From NCBI GenBank assembly GCA_003013855.2, contig ML058453.1, positions 5,511,861 to 5,575,860 of the forward strand: a DNA stretch of 64,000 bases. The letters run 5' to 3'. Position numbers and translations under genes: made by a program. Source of the stretch: Liriodendron chinense. Its lineage: Eukaryota > Streptophyta > Magnoliopsida > Magnoliales > Magnoliaceae. Shown here piece by piece: positions 1 through 11,866 of the stretch (position 1 is the first letter of the stretch; each line of letters starts with the position of its first letter). The notes under the pieces were generated by a model that searched no databases, was not told the origin of the DNA, and saw only the letters and a list, made by a program, of their open reading frames with translations.

Positions 1-232
1 TAATCCTAGCTCCTATGACACGGAGGGCCGTCCCAAGACTTCCAAATTGGAGGGGAGTTCTCTCCTTGCCATAAGAGAGTTTGTGGAAGAATCGAGAGAA
101 ACCGGAGAGATTTATACCATGGTGGTCAAAGGCGATGATCTAGGGGGTACAATTATTCCCTAAAATCTTCGACCCTTACTGAATTAATTACGGGAAGTCT
201 GGCCTGGAGACCTTCCCCATGGAGTACCCCTG

Positions 233-905
233 ATGAGAGATATTCAACACCACATTGATCTCGTCTCTTGGACGAACTTACTGAATACGCCACATTACCG
301 GTTAAGCCTGAAAGAGAGTAAAATTCTCCAAGGGCAGGTTGAAGATTTGCTGAAAAAGGGGCAATTGAGAGAGAGTATGAGCCCTTGTGTAGTGCCAGCT
401 CTATTGACACCAAAGAAAGATGGTAGTTGGCGAATGTGTGTTGATAGCCGAGCTATTAACATGATCACCATCAAGTACAAATTTTGCATACCCCGGTTGG
501 ATGACATGTTGGAGGGTTCTAAGGTATTCTTCAAGTTGAATTTGCGCATCTGATACCACCAAATCCGAATCTAACCTAGTGATGAATGGAAGACAACTTT
601 TAAGACCAAGAAGGGCCTATATGAATGGCTCGTTATGCCCTTTGGTTTGTCAAATGCCCAAAGTGCTTTTATGCACCTCATAAATAAAGTCTTGAAGCCA
701 TTTACAGGCAAGTTCATTCTAACGACATCTTAATATACAATTAGGATGAATCGAAACACATGGAACATCTCAGGCAGGTTCTTCAAATGCTGCAGGAAAA
801 TAAATTGTATCTGAATTTGAAAAGGTGTGATTTCTTGACAGATCGATTATTATCTCTGGGGTTTGTGGTGTCGTCAATGGGTATTCGAGTTGATGAAGAC
901 AAGGT
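233..905 (+). pseudogene. Ty3/gypsy reverse transcriptase, broken
   Basis: The translation shows the gypsy reverse-transcriptase signature KKDGSWRMCVDSRAIN near 410-460, then YHQIRI and, in another segment, GLYEWLVMPFGLSNAQSAF near 610-670. A stop follows LNLRI at about 550. The catalytic YFDDIL block is damaged: only a remnant that reads like DILIY remains near 725-740, so the bases encoding the usual VVYFD part appear deleted. The downstream thumb region (HMEHLRQVLQMLQENKLYLN and GFVVSS) is still recognisable up to about 900. Loss of the active-site motif means no activity is expected. Confidence 0.88.
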
Positions 906-1129
906 TAAGGCTACGTGAATGGCTTACTCCGACCAATATCCATGAGGTACGCAGTTTTCATGGGTTGACCACTTTCTATCGTTGTTTTGTTAGAAACTCC
1001 AGCACTATCATCGCACAAATCACAGATTATATGAAGAAATGACTGTTTCAGTGGATGGATGAAGCTAACAGGAGCTTCGTCGAGATCAAGTAAAAGTTAT
1101 CTCTACCTCGGTCTTAGTCTTGTCAAACT

Positions 1130-1400
1130 TTGACAAGGTCTTTAAAGTAGATTGTGATGCGTCATATGTGGGCATTGGTGCTGCTTTATCACAAGAAGGC
1201 AAGCCTGTAGCCTTCTACAATGAGAAGCTTAGTGATGCGAGAAAGAATTGATCCACATATGAGATTGAATTGTACGCTGTAGTACAAGCTCTTTGGCATT
1301 GGCGGCACTACCTAATTCAGAGAGAGTTTGTTTTATATACAGACCATCAGGCCCTGAAATTTATCAATAGTTGGACTAATGTTAGTTGTGTGCATGCTAC
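1130..1400 (+). pseudogene. Ty3/gypsy RNase H, broken
   Basis: The translated segment contains DCDASYVGIGAALSQEG followed by KPVAFYNEKLSDARKN, a stop, then STYEIELYAVVQALWHWRHY and LYTDHQALKF. These are the usual blocks of the gypsy RNase H with the D, E and D acidic positions. One in-frame stop near 1247 splits it. It lies directly between the reverse transcriptase and the integrase pieces, as expected for the family. Confidence 0.87.
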
Positions 1401-1413
1401 GTGAATTTCAATT

Positions 1414-2790
1414 TTGCAGGATTTCACGTTCATGTTGAAACACAAGTTGGGCCAACAAAATAAAGTTGCTGATACATTAAGTTGCCGAGCTGCTCTTCTC
1501 GTCACAATGAGTACTGAGGTTGTTGGTTTTGACTGTCTTAAAGAATTATATGCTAAAGATGATGAGCTCAAATACACGTGGTTATGGAGCAAGGAAGGCC
1601 ACCTGAGCGATTTTCATATTCAAGACGGGTCCTTGTTCTATAGGAATCAATTGTGCATCCCGCAGTGCTCTTTACGTGAGAAAGTTATACTTAAACTCCA
1701 TGGTGGTGGACTTGGGGGCCACTTGGAATGTGATAAGATGAAGGCTCTGGTGGAAGAGCATTATTATTGGCCTCACCTAGGCCATGACGTCAGAAGAATG
1801 ATTCAGCAGTGCCACATATGTCAAGCCTCCAAGGGACACTCGTAAAATATGGGACTCTACACCTCGTTGCCGGCCGGTTCCTGAAGGCCCTTGAGAGGAC
1901 ATCTCCATGGACTTCATCCTGGGTCTTCCACGAACACAACGCAGCTCAGACTCCTTATTCGTGGTGGTAAATCGGTTATCAAAGATGTCTTACTTCATTG
2001 TGTGCAAGAAGACCTATGATGCAATGAACGTAGCCAACCTCTTCTTCAGAGAGATTGTGACAGGTTACACAGAATTATTAAGACCATTACATTGGATCGT
2101 GATACAAAGTTCGTTAGTCACTTTTGACGGACTTTGTGGAGTCGATTCGAGACCCAACTCCAATTTAGTAGCGTGTATCATCCACAAACTGAAGACAAAC
2201 TGAGGTTGGGCAATGAGTAATCTCATCCGGTGTATCTTCGAGAACAAGACAAAGCAATGAGACTTGGCCTTGTCACAAGCTGAGTTCGCCTTTAACAACA
2301 TGGTAAATCGATCCACAGGGAAGTCGCTGTTTCAGGTTGTCTACGAACGAGTACCCCATCACATGTTAGATTTAGTGCCCCTGCCAAAGGTTCCAGGCAT
2401 GAGCATTGTTGCGGAGAACATGTCTACGAAGATCATAGAGTTACATGAAGAAGTTCGAGCCAAACTTATAGAGGTGAATGAGAAATATAAGAGGGATTCC
2501 GACAAGCATCGCCATGCTAAGGTATTCGAGGTTGGAGGCCAAGTGATGGTCCATCTACGCAAGGAATACTTCCCTACCGGTACCCACAACAAGCTGAAGC
2601 GCAAGAAGATTGGTCTGGTATCGATTCTCAGAAGTTGAATGACAATGCCTATGTGGTCGATCTGCCCGAAGAGTTCGAGATCTCCCGAACATTTAATGCG
2701 GCGGATTTATTCGAATATCATAAGCCCGAGCAGAATGGGAACTGGAGGGCGAGTTCTTTTAAAGAAAGGGGATTGATGTAGAGGAGATTG
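1414..2790 (+). pseudogene. Ty3/gypsy integrase, broken
   Basis: The segment 1414-1845 stays open for 143 codons and ends in the integrase zinc finger: two histidines in HGGGLGGH and a CHIC pair about 30 residues later. The catalytic core resumes at 1907 with MDFILGLPRTQRSSDS. DRDTKFVSHF is readable near 2097 in another frame. 2264-2638 holds the conserved late core and C-terminal part (FAFNNMVNRSTGKSLFQVVY, then a V-G-G-Q-V-M-V-like strand). A last piece, YVVDLPEEFEISRTFNAADL, runs to about 2722. Frameshifts separate these pieces. Confidence 0.88.
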
Positions 2791-2859
2791 CTGAAGCATA
2801 CATGGTGCGGATCAATCAAAGCAAAGTAGGAAGGAAGGATTTGAAAGCTAGGAAAACGA

Positions 2860-3425
2860 TTAGTCGACAGCTTCTGGCGACTTGTCGCACGTCCCAAGCA
2901 ACTGGTTGAATTTTGGCTTGATTGGTCTAATTTAGGCTGGAGACTAACTTTACTTGTTGGACTATCGAGCTCCCTAGCGATCGATCGCAAATAGACCTCA
3001 GAGGACCTTGTCTCTTTGGACTATCAAAGGTCCATTGTGACCCGTTGCCCAGGGTCGGTGACTGGTCGCCGCTCATTAGCAAGCAGTCGTTGACCCCTAG
3101 CAATCGGTCGATTGGATATGCTGTCTTGAGCGTGAAAGTTTTTATTTTTGAAATTTTGTTTCCGTTTTCATTTAGGACTCTTAATTTATGCAAGTTAGGA
3201 TTTCTTTTGGAATACCTAGACTATATAGACTCTTTTAATTCAGTTGTTAGTTATTCATTATTGATCTTTTAATAAAATCTCATGAGTTCTTTCTCTATTG
3301 CTAGTGGATTCAACTTGTTCCTTCATGGATTCGAAGAAGTTCGGTTGAGGATTTCTGAAAGCTTCGTGGATTCAGAGTAGTTATCCTTGTGAGAGAGATG
3401 GTGATCGATCTCACCCCATCTATGC
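2860..3425 (+). repeat. Probable 3' LTR of the gypsy element
   Basis: This stretch follows the end of pol and resembles two further copies in the window (51560-52065 on the plus strand and 43805-44360 on the minus strand), especially in the block around TGGATTCGAAGAAGTTCGG and the terminal block reading GATCTCACCCC. It includes a polyadenylation-like AATAAAATC near 3270. It also contains several GATCGATCG and ACTGGTCG-type palindromes near 2975-3115. The ends are approximate because no target duplication was identified. Confidence 0.6.
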
Positions 3426-3473
3426 TAATCCATTTAATAGTTGTGGTTGAATGAATCACTCTTATAAGGAAGT

Positions 3474-3702
3474 AGAACACGTGTTGAAACTTAGGGCGAA
3501 TGTCACGCATGCAACAGATATGTGAACATTCATCACATGGGGTACACTATAAACACATGCTCCATGCCAAAAAGATACTGGTCCATTTATCAAGTGGGTC
3601 AAACTTGCAGGAAAAAATGAATATGGGCAATCCAAATTAAATGAAAACCTGATTTTTGGCATATGGGATGTTTATAGTGTGCATATCTTTGCCACGTGTT
3701 CT
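3474..3702. repeat. Small foldback MITE-like element
   Basis: The two ends are inverted: AGAACACGTG at 3474 and CACGTGTTCT ending at 3702. A second inverted pair lies inside, TACACTATAAACACA near 3543 against TGTTTATAGTGTGCA near 3670. The 229-bp unit carries no coding potential. Its family is not recognised. Confidence 0.6.
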
Positions 3703-3794
3703 GCCATCAGATATAAGGTCCCATGCTAACCACCTCATACACAAGTGATTTTTTTTTTATTTAATTTTTTATTTTTTTTTTTTTTTCAAATTTT

Positions 3795-4200
3795 ACATGG
3801 GAGCCAACCAAAAGAACAACTCCATGTCAAGGTCAGCTCACATGGACCCGCTTACTAAACAGGTCCCAAAATTCCTGCACAATTCCAACTTGCGACCCAT
3901 TAACTGTGGCCTAACCTAACCCGACTCATTTAATTGTAATTGGTCAGGGCTATTGACCAACTTGATCTGAACTCTCTCTCTCTCTCTCTCTCTCTCTTAT
4001 TATTATTATTATAACGTGGAAGCCAACCAAAAGAACAACCCCATGTCAAGGTCAACTCACATGGACTCACTTACTAAACAGGCCCCATAATTCCTGCATA
4101 AATCCAACTTGTGACTCATTAACTGTTGCCTAACCTAACCGGACTCATTTTATTGTAATCGTAATTGGCTCTCGATCAACATGATCTAACCTGGTGTGAA
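3795..4200. repeat. Diverged tandem duplication, period about 219 bp
   Basis: The block starting GAGCCAACCAAAAGAACAAC near 3801 recurs as AAGCCAACCAAAAGAACAAC near 4020, and the similarity continues through ATGTCAAGGTCA, ACTAAACAGG and CTAACCTAACC. Between the copies lie a CT microsatellite (about 3972-3996) and a short TTA repeat. Confidence 0.8.
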
Positions 4201-4389
4201 AAAACTCGGGTTTAAGAATGGAATGAACGTATGCAAGTCAAGTTCCACTAGTGATCCATGCATCATGTAGATGTATCGATGCTTATTTTCCATTATTCTG
4301 TTTTGGGTTTGGGCCAACTCAAGTTAGGTAATCTGGCTCAATTCATTTATAAGCTATTTAGCCGGGTTGAGTAGGATCAACCTCAGCCG

Positions 4390-5170
4390 GACCAGTTAGC
4401 CTCTTGCCACTCCTGGATGTGGGAGAAGATTCGTGTCCATGTTTCCACCATATTAATGGTAGATTAATCATTCATTCTATTGGGAAATTCCGAATTGCTC
4501 TTGCCCACCACAGGAAACTAGACCTCAGGAGCCCAAGTACAAGTTCTTGGCCCCGATCATTGGGCAGAGGTGGAATGGGGCCGAGCTAATAGTTCGGCCG
4601 ATTCTTTAGGTAGTGACGAATGGTCCGATCAGAAGAGCCATCTACGAGTGATTCCTCTAGGTCAAGGCAAGTTGTCGAATTGACCCGTTAGAGCACCAAG
4701 TTCAGCATGAGAGGACTCGACCCTTGAGGAAGATCTATGACTAGAGTGAAGAGCCCAAAGGGAGGAGCTCGAGCCCCAAACTCTGTATCCCGGTCAGACC
4801 GGACCGACTCTTGCCAAGGGTTGCACGAAAAATTCGGGATAGGAATCTCGTTGAAGGCCTTCCAGTGCGACATGTGGAGGTTGATAGACGCCACACTTAA
4901 TGATTATGGCTGAGGCCTAGTGTGTCAGGCTATGCTGTCAAAGTTAGGGCTTGCTCCCACGCTTCAATGATTACAGCAACAGGCTGGCGTGTCGGGGTGA
5001 GATTGTCAGATCTGAAACCTACTATCACACCCTATAAATATCACCACCAATTCTAAACACAGCTACGCGCGAAATTCACCCTTACAACCTTATTATCTGA
5101 GTTCAGCCGACCTAACTTAGGCATCAGAGGGTCTACTGCCGCCTAGTGGCACCCCCACTACCTACCTCTT
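4390..5170 (+). repeat. Tat-like gypsy LTR remnant (tentative)
   Basis: A TATA-like CCTATAAATATCA near 5032 is followed about 80 bases later by ACTTAGGCATCAGAGGGTC. In my knowledge that combination is typical of Tat-lineage gypsy LTRs. No open frame and no target duplication were found, so both ends are guesses. Confidence 0.4.
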
Positions 5171-5199
5171 CTTTGTTTTGCTGGGTCAATAAGTGGACA

Positions 5200-5930
5200 G
5201 CGATCACAGAACTCCAAGCCGTTTTAGCATTCCCCTAACCTCACCTGTTGACAGGATTTCTGGCCGCAACACCTTCCATGTACATACTGATGTTTGGAGA
5301 CCACCTGTCCATGGCCCACCTGATAATTTCCCCGCCCAAACAGTGTACTTGGGAGAAATGAAGTAGCTTGAGTGCACTTTGTTATTCATGCTCATCTCAT
5401 ACGTGTGCAAGACCCGAGCTGTTGACCAAACGACCCCAAGTGTGTTATATGTGAGATTATCATTATTGGACCCCATATATATGCACACCGAATCTGGACA
5501 GTCGGTCCTAACTGTTCATATTTTTATACGGATGTGCCCCACTTCATGAGATCACAGGCTTGGTTTTTAAGCCATGTTGTCTAGGCAGTGATGATGATCT
5601 CGTGAGGAGCACGATCTCACACGTATGATTTGTTTCCAGGTGTGAGGCAACGTACAAAATGTGATGCTATTTACACCCACCATTTTGACAGTACTTGCTT
5701 TTACCTGCTTTTCTACTTTTGACAATGAGATATTATGGTCCAAGTTTGTACTAGTGTATTACTGAAAGTAAGAAAGGTCTCTATCAAAAGAAGAGCCGGT
5801 GGCAATATCAATATACTAACGGAAAATACTAACGGGTCAATCACAGGCGGCTGGATCAGCTGGAACCGCAGTCGGTGAGCATTGACGTGGAGTGCTTCCA
5901 TTGGTCCAGCTCACTCATGACATTGATCAT
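5200..5930. other. Intergenic, no gene seen
   Basis: The stretch is low in coding signal. It holds short repeat-like blocks such as GACCCCATATATATGC but no recognisable gene, RNA or complete element. Confidence 0.5.
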
Positions 5931-6290
5931 GAACAGCAGCGGATTCAATAGTCCAATACTCAAGTGGGCCTCACTAAAGGAAAAGGTGGATAGGTAAATT
6001 ACTACCGTTGAAACCTCCCTGGGGTCCACAGTGATGTTTGTATGACATCAATACCGTTCATAACGTCACTACTACTGGGATGAACTGGAAAAACAAATAT
6101 TATCCTGATTCGAAACTCCTGTGGCTCCACAAATATTTCAACTGTGGACGTTCAAATATCACGTTTTCGGCCCACTTGAGTATTGGATCCGCTTCATTTT
6201 TGTTTTTATAGCCTAAAATGAGCTCCCAAAACGGATGGACAGTGTGGATTTATCATAAAACATCACTGTGGGCCCTCCTTGGTTCCCAGC
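5930..6290. repeat. Foldback repeat (GTGGGCC / GGATGGACAGTGTGG family)
   Basis: The left arm reads GCGGATTCAATAGTCCAATACTCAAGTGGGCC and the right arm contains the reverse complement of GCGGATCCAATACTCAAGTGGGCC. A partial hairpin ending with AAACGGATGGACAGTGTGG results. It belongs to the family that recurs many times in the window. Confidence 0.7.
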
Positions 6291-6639
6291 GCAGGAAATT
6301 CCTGCGCAAGGCTTTCGCAGGAAATCCGCGCCCGTAAGGCTCCCACTCAGCTCGTCTGAAGCCGTCATGCCTGATGAGATTTGATTGGTCTAGCACCATA
6401 TGAGTTATTTGACCGAATCGCTTTCCAACATGCTTTCCATGTCTCCATCAAATCTGATCACGTCAGGGCCTCACCTATCTACCCATGGAGGTAGGGTGAT
6501 CAAGCGAGGTCCTATGCTAGGAAGCTAGGTGGGGTTCTCCTTAATGTTTTTTGAGCTTCTGTCTATATTCTTATATTATTTTAGATAATAAGATTATTTT
6601 TTTATATTATTTTAGAACATAAGATGAATGATCAAGCAA

Positions 6640-6990
6640 ATTCAAAATCTCAAGTGCACTATGTGAGAGGAAAAAGTGAGGAAAGAAATGTCTACTGTTA
6701 GAATCTTCCTGAGGTCCATCTTGATGTTATATGTCCCCAGAGCTGTTTATAAGGTCATTCCCATTGGGATGAACGGAAAAGACAAAGAAGTTAACTAGCT
6801 TGATAGAAAACTTCTGTAGTTGTATGAATGTTTCAACCGGGCTTCAAGTGGCCCATTTGAGTTTTGTATGCCGCTGATTTTTTGTCTTATGTTCTAAAAT
6901 GAGCTGAGAAAATGAAGGATGGGAGAAATTTCTCACAAACATTACAAAGGGCCCCACCTATCTTCTCAAAGCATGAACTTCCGACGAAAG
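6640..6990. repeat. Foldback repeat, second copy
   Basis: It shares the family blocks: fragments around GAATCTTCCTGAGGTCC, a central GATGAACGGAAAAGACAAA, then TTCAAGTGGCCCATTTGAG and TAAAATGAGCTGAGAAAATG. It is more decayed than the copies at 26659 and 27180. Confidence 0.55.
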
Positions 6991-8039
6991 CCCTTTTGGA
7001 GGCAATTTGCATATGTTTCCCAACTTTAGAATCAGACGTGGATTGGACATTGCCCCTGCCTATACTGATGTTAATACAGGTATGATGTGGTAAGATTTAA
7101 TTGGTTGGCACACAGCTCTGGAAAATAGGGCCCAACAGAATATTACATACTTGACCAATAACTGTTAAGCATGCTTAGCCTGGCCCCATTTGTGATAGTA
7201 GTGGCCTGTTGGGCAATCAAATCCCACTCAATTATGCTTGCACCGACCTTCACTAAAGCAGCAGGCAATACCCCCACATATCCCACCATATGCGGTTCAT
7301 ATCACCTACAAGCATTCTAGGCTAGCTTATTTTGCAACCCTCATTGTAAAAATTATTCACCCGCCTATTCATATAAAAAGGAACATGCACCCACTGAAAC
7401 ACTATATTGGCCACTGTGTTTTGTGCAGATCGACCATCCAACCCGTATATCAAGTCCATCCAACCCATTTATCAAGTGAGTCCCACTATAATGATGGGAT
7501 GCGTTTAAAATCAGGCCTATCCAATAGTTGTGTGGGGCACACCATAGGGAACAAAAATAGACAACAACCCTAACACTAAAATTCATATGGTGGCCACAGT
7601 GATGGTTGGATTGACCTGATTTCTTCTGTGTCCAACTTTCATGGTTAGGCGACCTTGATGATGGCTTGAATGCCATACAAACCCATGGTGGGCCCTATGT
7701 GCAGCATTGTGCAGATGATGCAGCCTCCATTAACAACAGCATGAACCGAAGTTGACGTCACGGTCCATATGCATCCAGTCAACACATACCTCAATCCAAA
7801 CTGTGGGTCCCACATCGATTGGAGCATTTACTGATCAGATGATCAATGATCTGAACCTCTGATTACTGGGCATTTATGAGTTGAATCTGGACCATTAATT
7901 GAATTCTTCCAAATTAACCATCTAACTGATGGCCCTCAATCGGGCGGTCAGGATTTCCTTTAGTTGTAAGTTTCCTATGATACTCCATTTACGATGGAGT
8001 GCACTATTTGGAGTTTTGTACCTTTCTCTCATCTACTTA
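6991..8039. other. Intergenic, no gene seen
   Basis: No protein family, RNA gene or bounded element was recognised. A block near 7440-7500 (ATCAAGTGAGTCCCACTATA) resembles dispersed repeat fragments elsewhere in the window. Confidence 0.5.
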
Positions 8040-8044
8040 CATAT

Positions 8045-8691
8045 TGTTGGAATTGGGTGACTCAAATCTATGCAAATCTATGCTGGACAAAGCCATCGGG
8101 CGATCGAGCGGATGGTCAGGCGACCGACCATGGCGGATTTTCCATAGAGAACTCTTTGGACATTTTTTGAGGGGTTCGGGCAATTGAACTCTAGGCATCG
8201 GGTGACTGAAGGTTGGTTTGGGCGATCGACCGTATGTCGATTATGCGATAGGTTTGTGCAGTTTTGCATAAGATATTTCTAATTCCGATTTATTGCCTAT
8301 TTAAGGGGTGTAATGCGGGATTAAAAAAAATTGCTAAAAGGGGTTGGATATCTTAGAGGGAATGAGAGAGTTCTACGGTGAGAGAAAAAGCTACCGGAAA
8401 GGTTAGAGTTCTTTGAGTGAGGGAAATGACTGTGTTTGTCATTCTTATGTGAGAATTAGCTTTGTTAGCTTGAGTTTTTCTTGTGGGGGCTTTGATTTAG
8501 GTGAGTGTTCTTCTGTATTCTCTTATAACTTCGATTTTATAGCGGATTCGCTTTGCGCCGTGATTTTTTTACTAGTGAGAGGTTTTTCCAAAAAAAATCG
8601 AATTACCTTCTTATGTGTGTTGAATATTGCTTGATGATTGTGATTATCTCATTTGGTTCTCTTACTTTTATTGCGGCTGATTTTTCCAACA
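8045..8691 (+). mobile_element. Solo Ty1/copia-type LTR with target duplication
   Basis: The unit starts TGTTGGAATTGGG and ends TTTTTCCAACA, and is flanked on both sides by CATAT (8040-8044 and 8692-8696). It has no internal region, so it is a solo LTR left by recombination between two LTRs. A TATA-like CCTATTTAAGGGG lies at about 8297. The block GGATTCGCTTTGCGCCGTG near 8542 is shared with the copies at 30113, 49968, 59188 and 60678. Five 14-bp palindrome-like motifs lie upstream of the TATA box. Confidence 0.9.
8096..8231. repeat. Array of five 14-bp quasi-palindromes in LTR U3
   Basis: The units are TCGGGCGATCGAGC (8096), TCAGGCGACCGACC (8116), TCGGGCAATTGAAC (8176), TCGGGTGACTGAAG (8198) and TTGGGCGATCGACC (8218). 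The flanks stay close to TCGGGC and GAAC/GACC while the middle four bases vary. They precede the LTR TATA box by about 70-200 bases. Confidence 0.75.
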
Positions 8692-8696
8692 CATAT

Positions 8697-9759
8697 ATTC
8701 CAGTAGTGGTTGTGTGCAAGTTGACGGTCCATCACATTCCACTAGTGCATCAAATAATTCCTCCAAAACTGGAACAAGGTCATACGTTCACCAGGAATCG
8801 ATCCTAGCCTCTGGTTAATGGGTGTTTGTTTAGTGTTTTGGACCATTGACCATTTTCCATTTAAAACCTTCCATATGTGGCCATGGACTTGAAAGTCATA
8901 ATAATCTTTTAATGTGATCTTTGGGTCATGATCTAGAGCGGATCCTAACTATCTCAGCAGTTTGATTTATTGTGCATGTGTGTCACATGCTGCGAACTGA
9001 TTGTCGATAGTATCTTTTCATGTGAGCGTTTGGTTAAAGTCTCTTCTGAGAAATGATCACGTACATGCATTGTTTGTGAAATTTCACATGCAGCCCCATC
9101 TTTCACGCCAGCGTGTTATGTGTGCAGGGGCATCCAAGCCATACAAAACATGATCCACACCACAAAAACATATCTGCCAAGAAAATCATGTGGCCACTCA
9201 TCAGGTGGGCCACCCCCACAGACCATCGAATCCTAATTAATCACGACAGAGTAGCCGGCCCGATGAGTGGACCATTCTGATCTTTGACGACCGAGGTGAA
9301 CCTCACACTATGGCCCACCTTCAGAACGGCTAGGATATTCCACCCAAGTGGCACAATTGCAGGAAAGAAAAACTAGGTCTGTATGTGAAAATTCACATAC
9401 AAACATATGCAAGTAAGAGGAAAAACATCAGTGGATATACATGGGGTTGTCCTCTTTCAGGTGCAAGTGGCAATTGAGGGTTGTAGTGCAACGTCCACCC
9501 ATTAACGAAAAAAATTAAAAAAAAATAAAACACTATTTTCTAAAAAGAAAAGGAGGGAGCATATGCTTGTTCCTTTCCATTCCATTCCATAAGACATATA
9601 TACTCAATCCTCTCTCTTTATTACCTCTCCTTTCTCTCCTCCAGTAACCTTTCTTTCGGTGGTTTTAGCTTTCTTGGCAGACAGGCGCATCCTGGTTTAT
9701 TTTCCCACACCATCCTTTTCTCCCTCTCCCTTTTGCATGCCCGCCCACTTTAGGTTTCC

Positions 9760-9804
<45 letters not shown>

Positions 9805-11430
9805 CATGGTGCTGATCATCTGCCCGTACACGCGGCATTTTTTCATGGTCCACACGTTTAGGGTTTTGTGAAACATAATAATGTGTGGCAGTTTGTAATA
9901 ATAGAAATAATCAGATCCATTTTCTCATATGTGATGGTTTTCTAATTTGTAAAAGATAAGACTAAGGGAGTGGATTCTCTTTTTCCTCATATTTCCTTAA
10001 ACAGCCATTTTCTTTACATTATCCGAATATATGCTATTTTCTTTTCCTTGTCCACTTCATGATTTCCAACTATACAAACGGTCGCAATCACAACCATTTA
10101 ATTGGTGTATGATGGACTCTGGCTACTCAGTGAGAGAACAATTTCACTAATTGAATGACTAGGATTGTTGGGTCAAAGCAATTTTTGATTATCAGTCATT
10201 TAATGATAGACCCAAATGGATGAACGGTCCAGATCTTACCAATCATCCCGCATGTACCACAAAAACAATGTAGAGGTACGATTAATTAGGTGCTGGCGGA
10301 TGCATTGGATCAGCTCTTGTTATGCGTAGGTAGGTAATTCATATTTACACCTACTCTTTTTTTTTTTTCTTTCTTTCTAAGGAGTGCTGGTAGTGCGATG
10401 TGATCTGTACGTTTGCACTAATGTGTTGTACACGTGTCACATTTCCATTGATCCAAACTGTCCAAATTGTGGGCCAGCACTGTAAATGGGCATATTTCTA
10501 AAATTAGGTTGGTTTTTCGATCTTGATCCCTAGTTGATGGACCTTTGTTTATCGGATATGAACCGTTGACTATTTCATTATTAAAAAGGGCATGGCATCA
10601 ATCGTACAATTACTATAACATTTTTCAAGGTAATTTGGTTTTAATTTCCATGTAAAGCATTCCCACTTTTTCGCCACGTGTAAGTGGATGCTTGCATTTT
10701 CATGGATGGGGTCATTTTCCCTTTAATATACACTCTTCTACATTTGATTTTTATATATACGTATGAGAGAGAGAGAGAGCTTTGATTGGATCAACATCAA
10801 TACCTTTTGATTACTGGACAGCATACATTGGCATGACGCTTGGATTGTTTGGACGTACAATATTTTATGATATTTTTATCTGATGATTCTCTCCTGTGTG
10901 AAAGTAGGTCGAGTCACCCAATCATCTTCATATCATCTTCCCGTTTGTTTCTGCTTCTACCTTAAGCAACGTTCCCCCCATCTCCTTAGTGAGACTAGAG
11001 ATTCATGATAGATTACTAAACAAATGTAAATAAAGGTAGGATCTTATGGTAGCTCGCGTGACCACTCGAAATTGCACGTTGCCAAGTCCTCCACCGTCCG
11101 TTGGCCTCCACTGCATGTCTGGAATTGTTTTTAGCATTATGAATAGCCCATGCTGCAAAAATCTATTGATTGGATGAAATCCTATACTGACTATTGATCG
11201 GATGAATGGTTCTAGATTGTATGGGTTTTTTTGTGAAATGGGTAGATCAAAATGAGGTCTACTAGGGCAACGATTTGGATGGGCGAGGGTGGGTCTGGTG
11301 TATGGTGTTGGGTCCAAGGACTACATTTTCTAGTGGCTGTGCGAACTACTAAACTCTAGCTCCTAAAGAAAAGCTCACTTCTTTAGTGAGTGGGAGTCCC
11401 TTGGACCCGGTTCTGAAGGCTTTTGGCACC
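8697..11430. other. Gene-free upstream region of the FAF-like gene
   Basis: No coding region is supported. It contains an AT microsatellite at 9762-9802, a pyrimidine-rich block near 9600-9720 (CTCTCTCTTTATTACC, then TTTCTCTCCTCC), a short GA repeat near 10767 and scattered repeat fragments. Distal regulatory sequence for the gene at 11867 could lie here, but nothing specific is demonstrable. Confidence 0.5.
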
Positions 11431-11431
11431 C

Positions 11432-11439
11432 TACAAATA
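11432..11439 (+). promoter_or_regulatory. Candidate TATA box of the FAF-like gene
   Basis: TACAAATA in the context CACCCTACAAATACCACC is a typical plant TATA position. A CT-rich leader and a GA repeat (11541-11575) follow within about 100-140 bases. An alternative TATA-like TATAAG lies at 11484. Transcription start is inferred near 11465. Confidence 0.5.
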
Positions 11440-11621
11440 CCACCCCATGCTCCTTCCCTTCTTATCTTCCTCGGTCTCCTCTCTATAAGCACCAACACCA
11501 TTGTCTCTATCAACCAAAAACAAGAGCCAAAAGCATCTCAGAGACAGAGAGAGAGCGAGAGAGAGAGAGAGAGACTCTCTTTTGCTCAAAAGTCTCTTCT
11601 CTACTCTCTATCTTGCCTGAG

Positions 11622-11771
11622 GTAAAATCCTTTCTCCATGCATAACATATGTTGATATTCATCTTCCACCAATATTACACAATCTTCACCATATTCATCT
11701 CTCGTTGTTGTTATTTCTGCTCTTATTCATTATACTTGAGTTCATTGGTCAACTTCTGTATTTATCTTTAG
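11622..11771 (+). other. Probable 5'-UTR intron of the FAF-like gene
   Basis: A donor-like GAG|GTAAAATCC occurs at 11621/11622. Acceptor-like sites follow: TATCTTTAG ending 11771, then GTTGTAG ending 11777 and GGTCAG ending 11794. The stretch between is T-rich. An intron here would explain why the hydrophobic open frame extending upstream of the first ATG (11705-11833) shows no similarity to the protein family. Which acceptor is used cannot be decided from sequence alone. Confidence 0.45.
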
Positions 11772-11866
11772 TTGTAGCTGAGAGCTTGGGTCAGCTCTCT
11801 CTGGCTCATGCATATGCTTTTTCTGATAAATACATGCACTTTGCAGTGCTCTTCCGTCTGCCCGGT

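Larger units (their letters stand above)
1..2830 (+). mobile_element. Degenerate Ty3/gypsy retrotransposon, pol region
   Basis: Fragments of one polyprotein appear in the order reverse transcriptase, RNase H, integrase, which is the Ty3/gypsy arrangement. The reading frame is broken by several stops and small deletions, so this is a dead copy. Gag and protease lie left of the window or are lost. The extreme 5' 230 bases still read in pieces like the linker before reverse transcriptase. A probable 3' LTR follows after about position 2830. No chromodomain motif is visible after the integrase, so I do not assign a clade. Confidence 0.9.

Noticed and set aside
7238..7676. Overlapping open frames of about 100 codons on both strands
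   Set aside because: No similarity to a known family, and surrounded by repeat fragments.
11705..11866. In-frame hydrophobic extension upstream of the FAF-like start
   Set aside because: It begins with TTG rather than ATG, lacks similarity to FAF proteins and overlaps the probable 5'-UTR intron and its T-rich 3' end.
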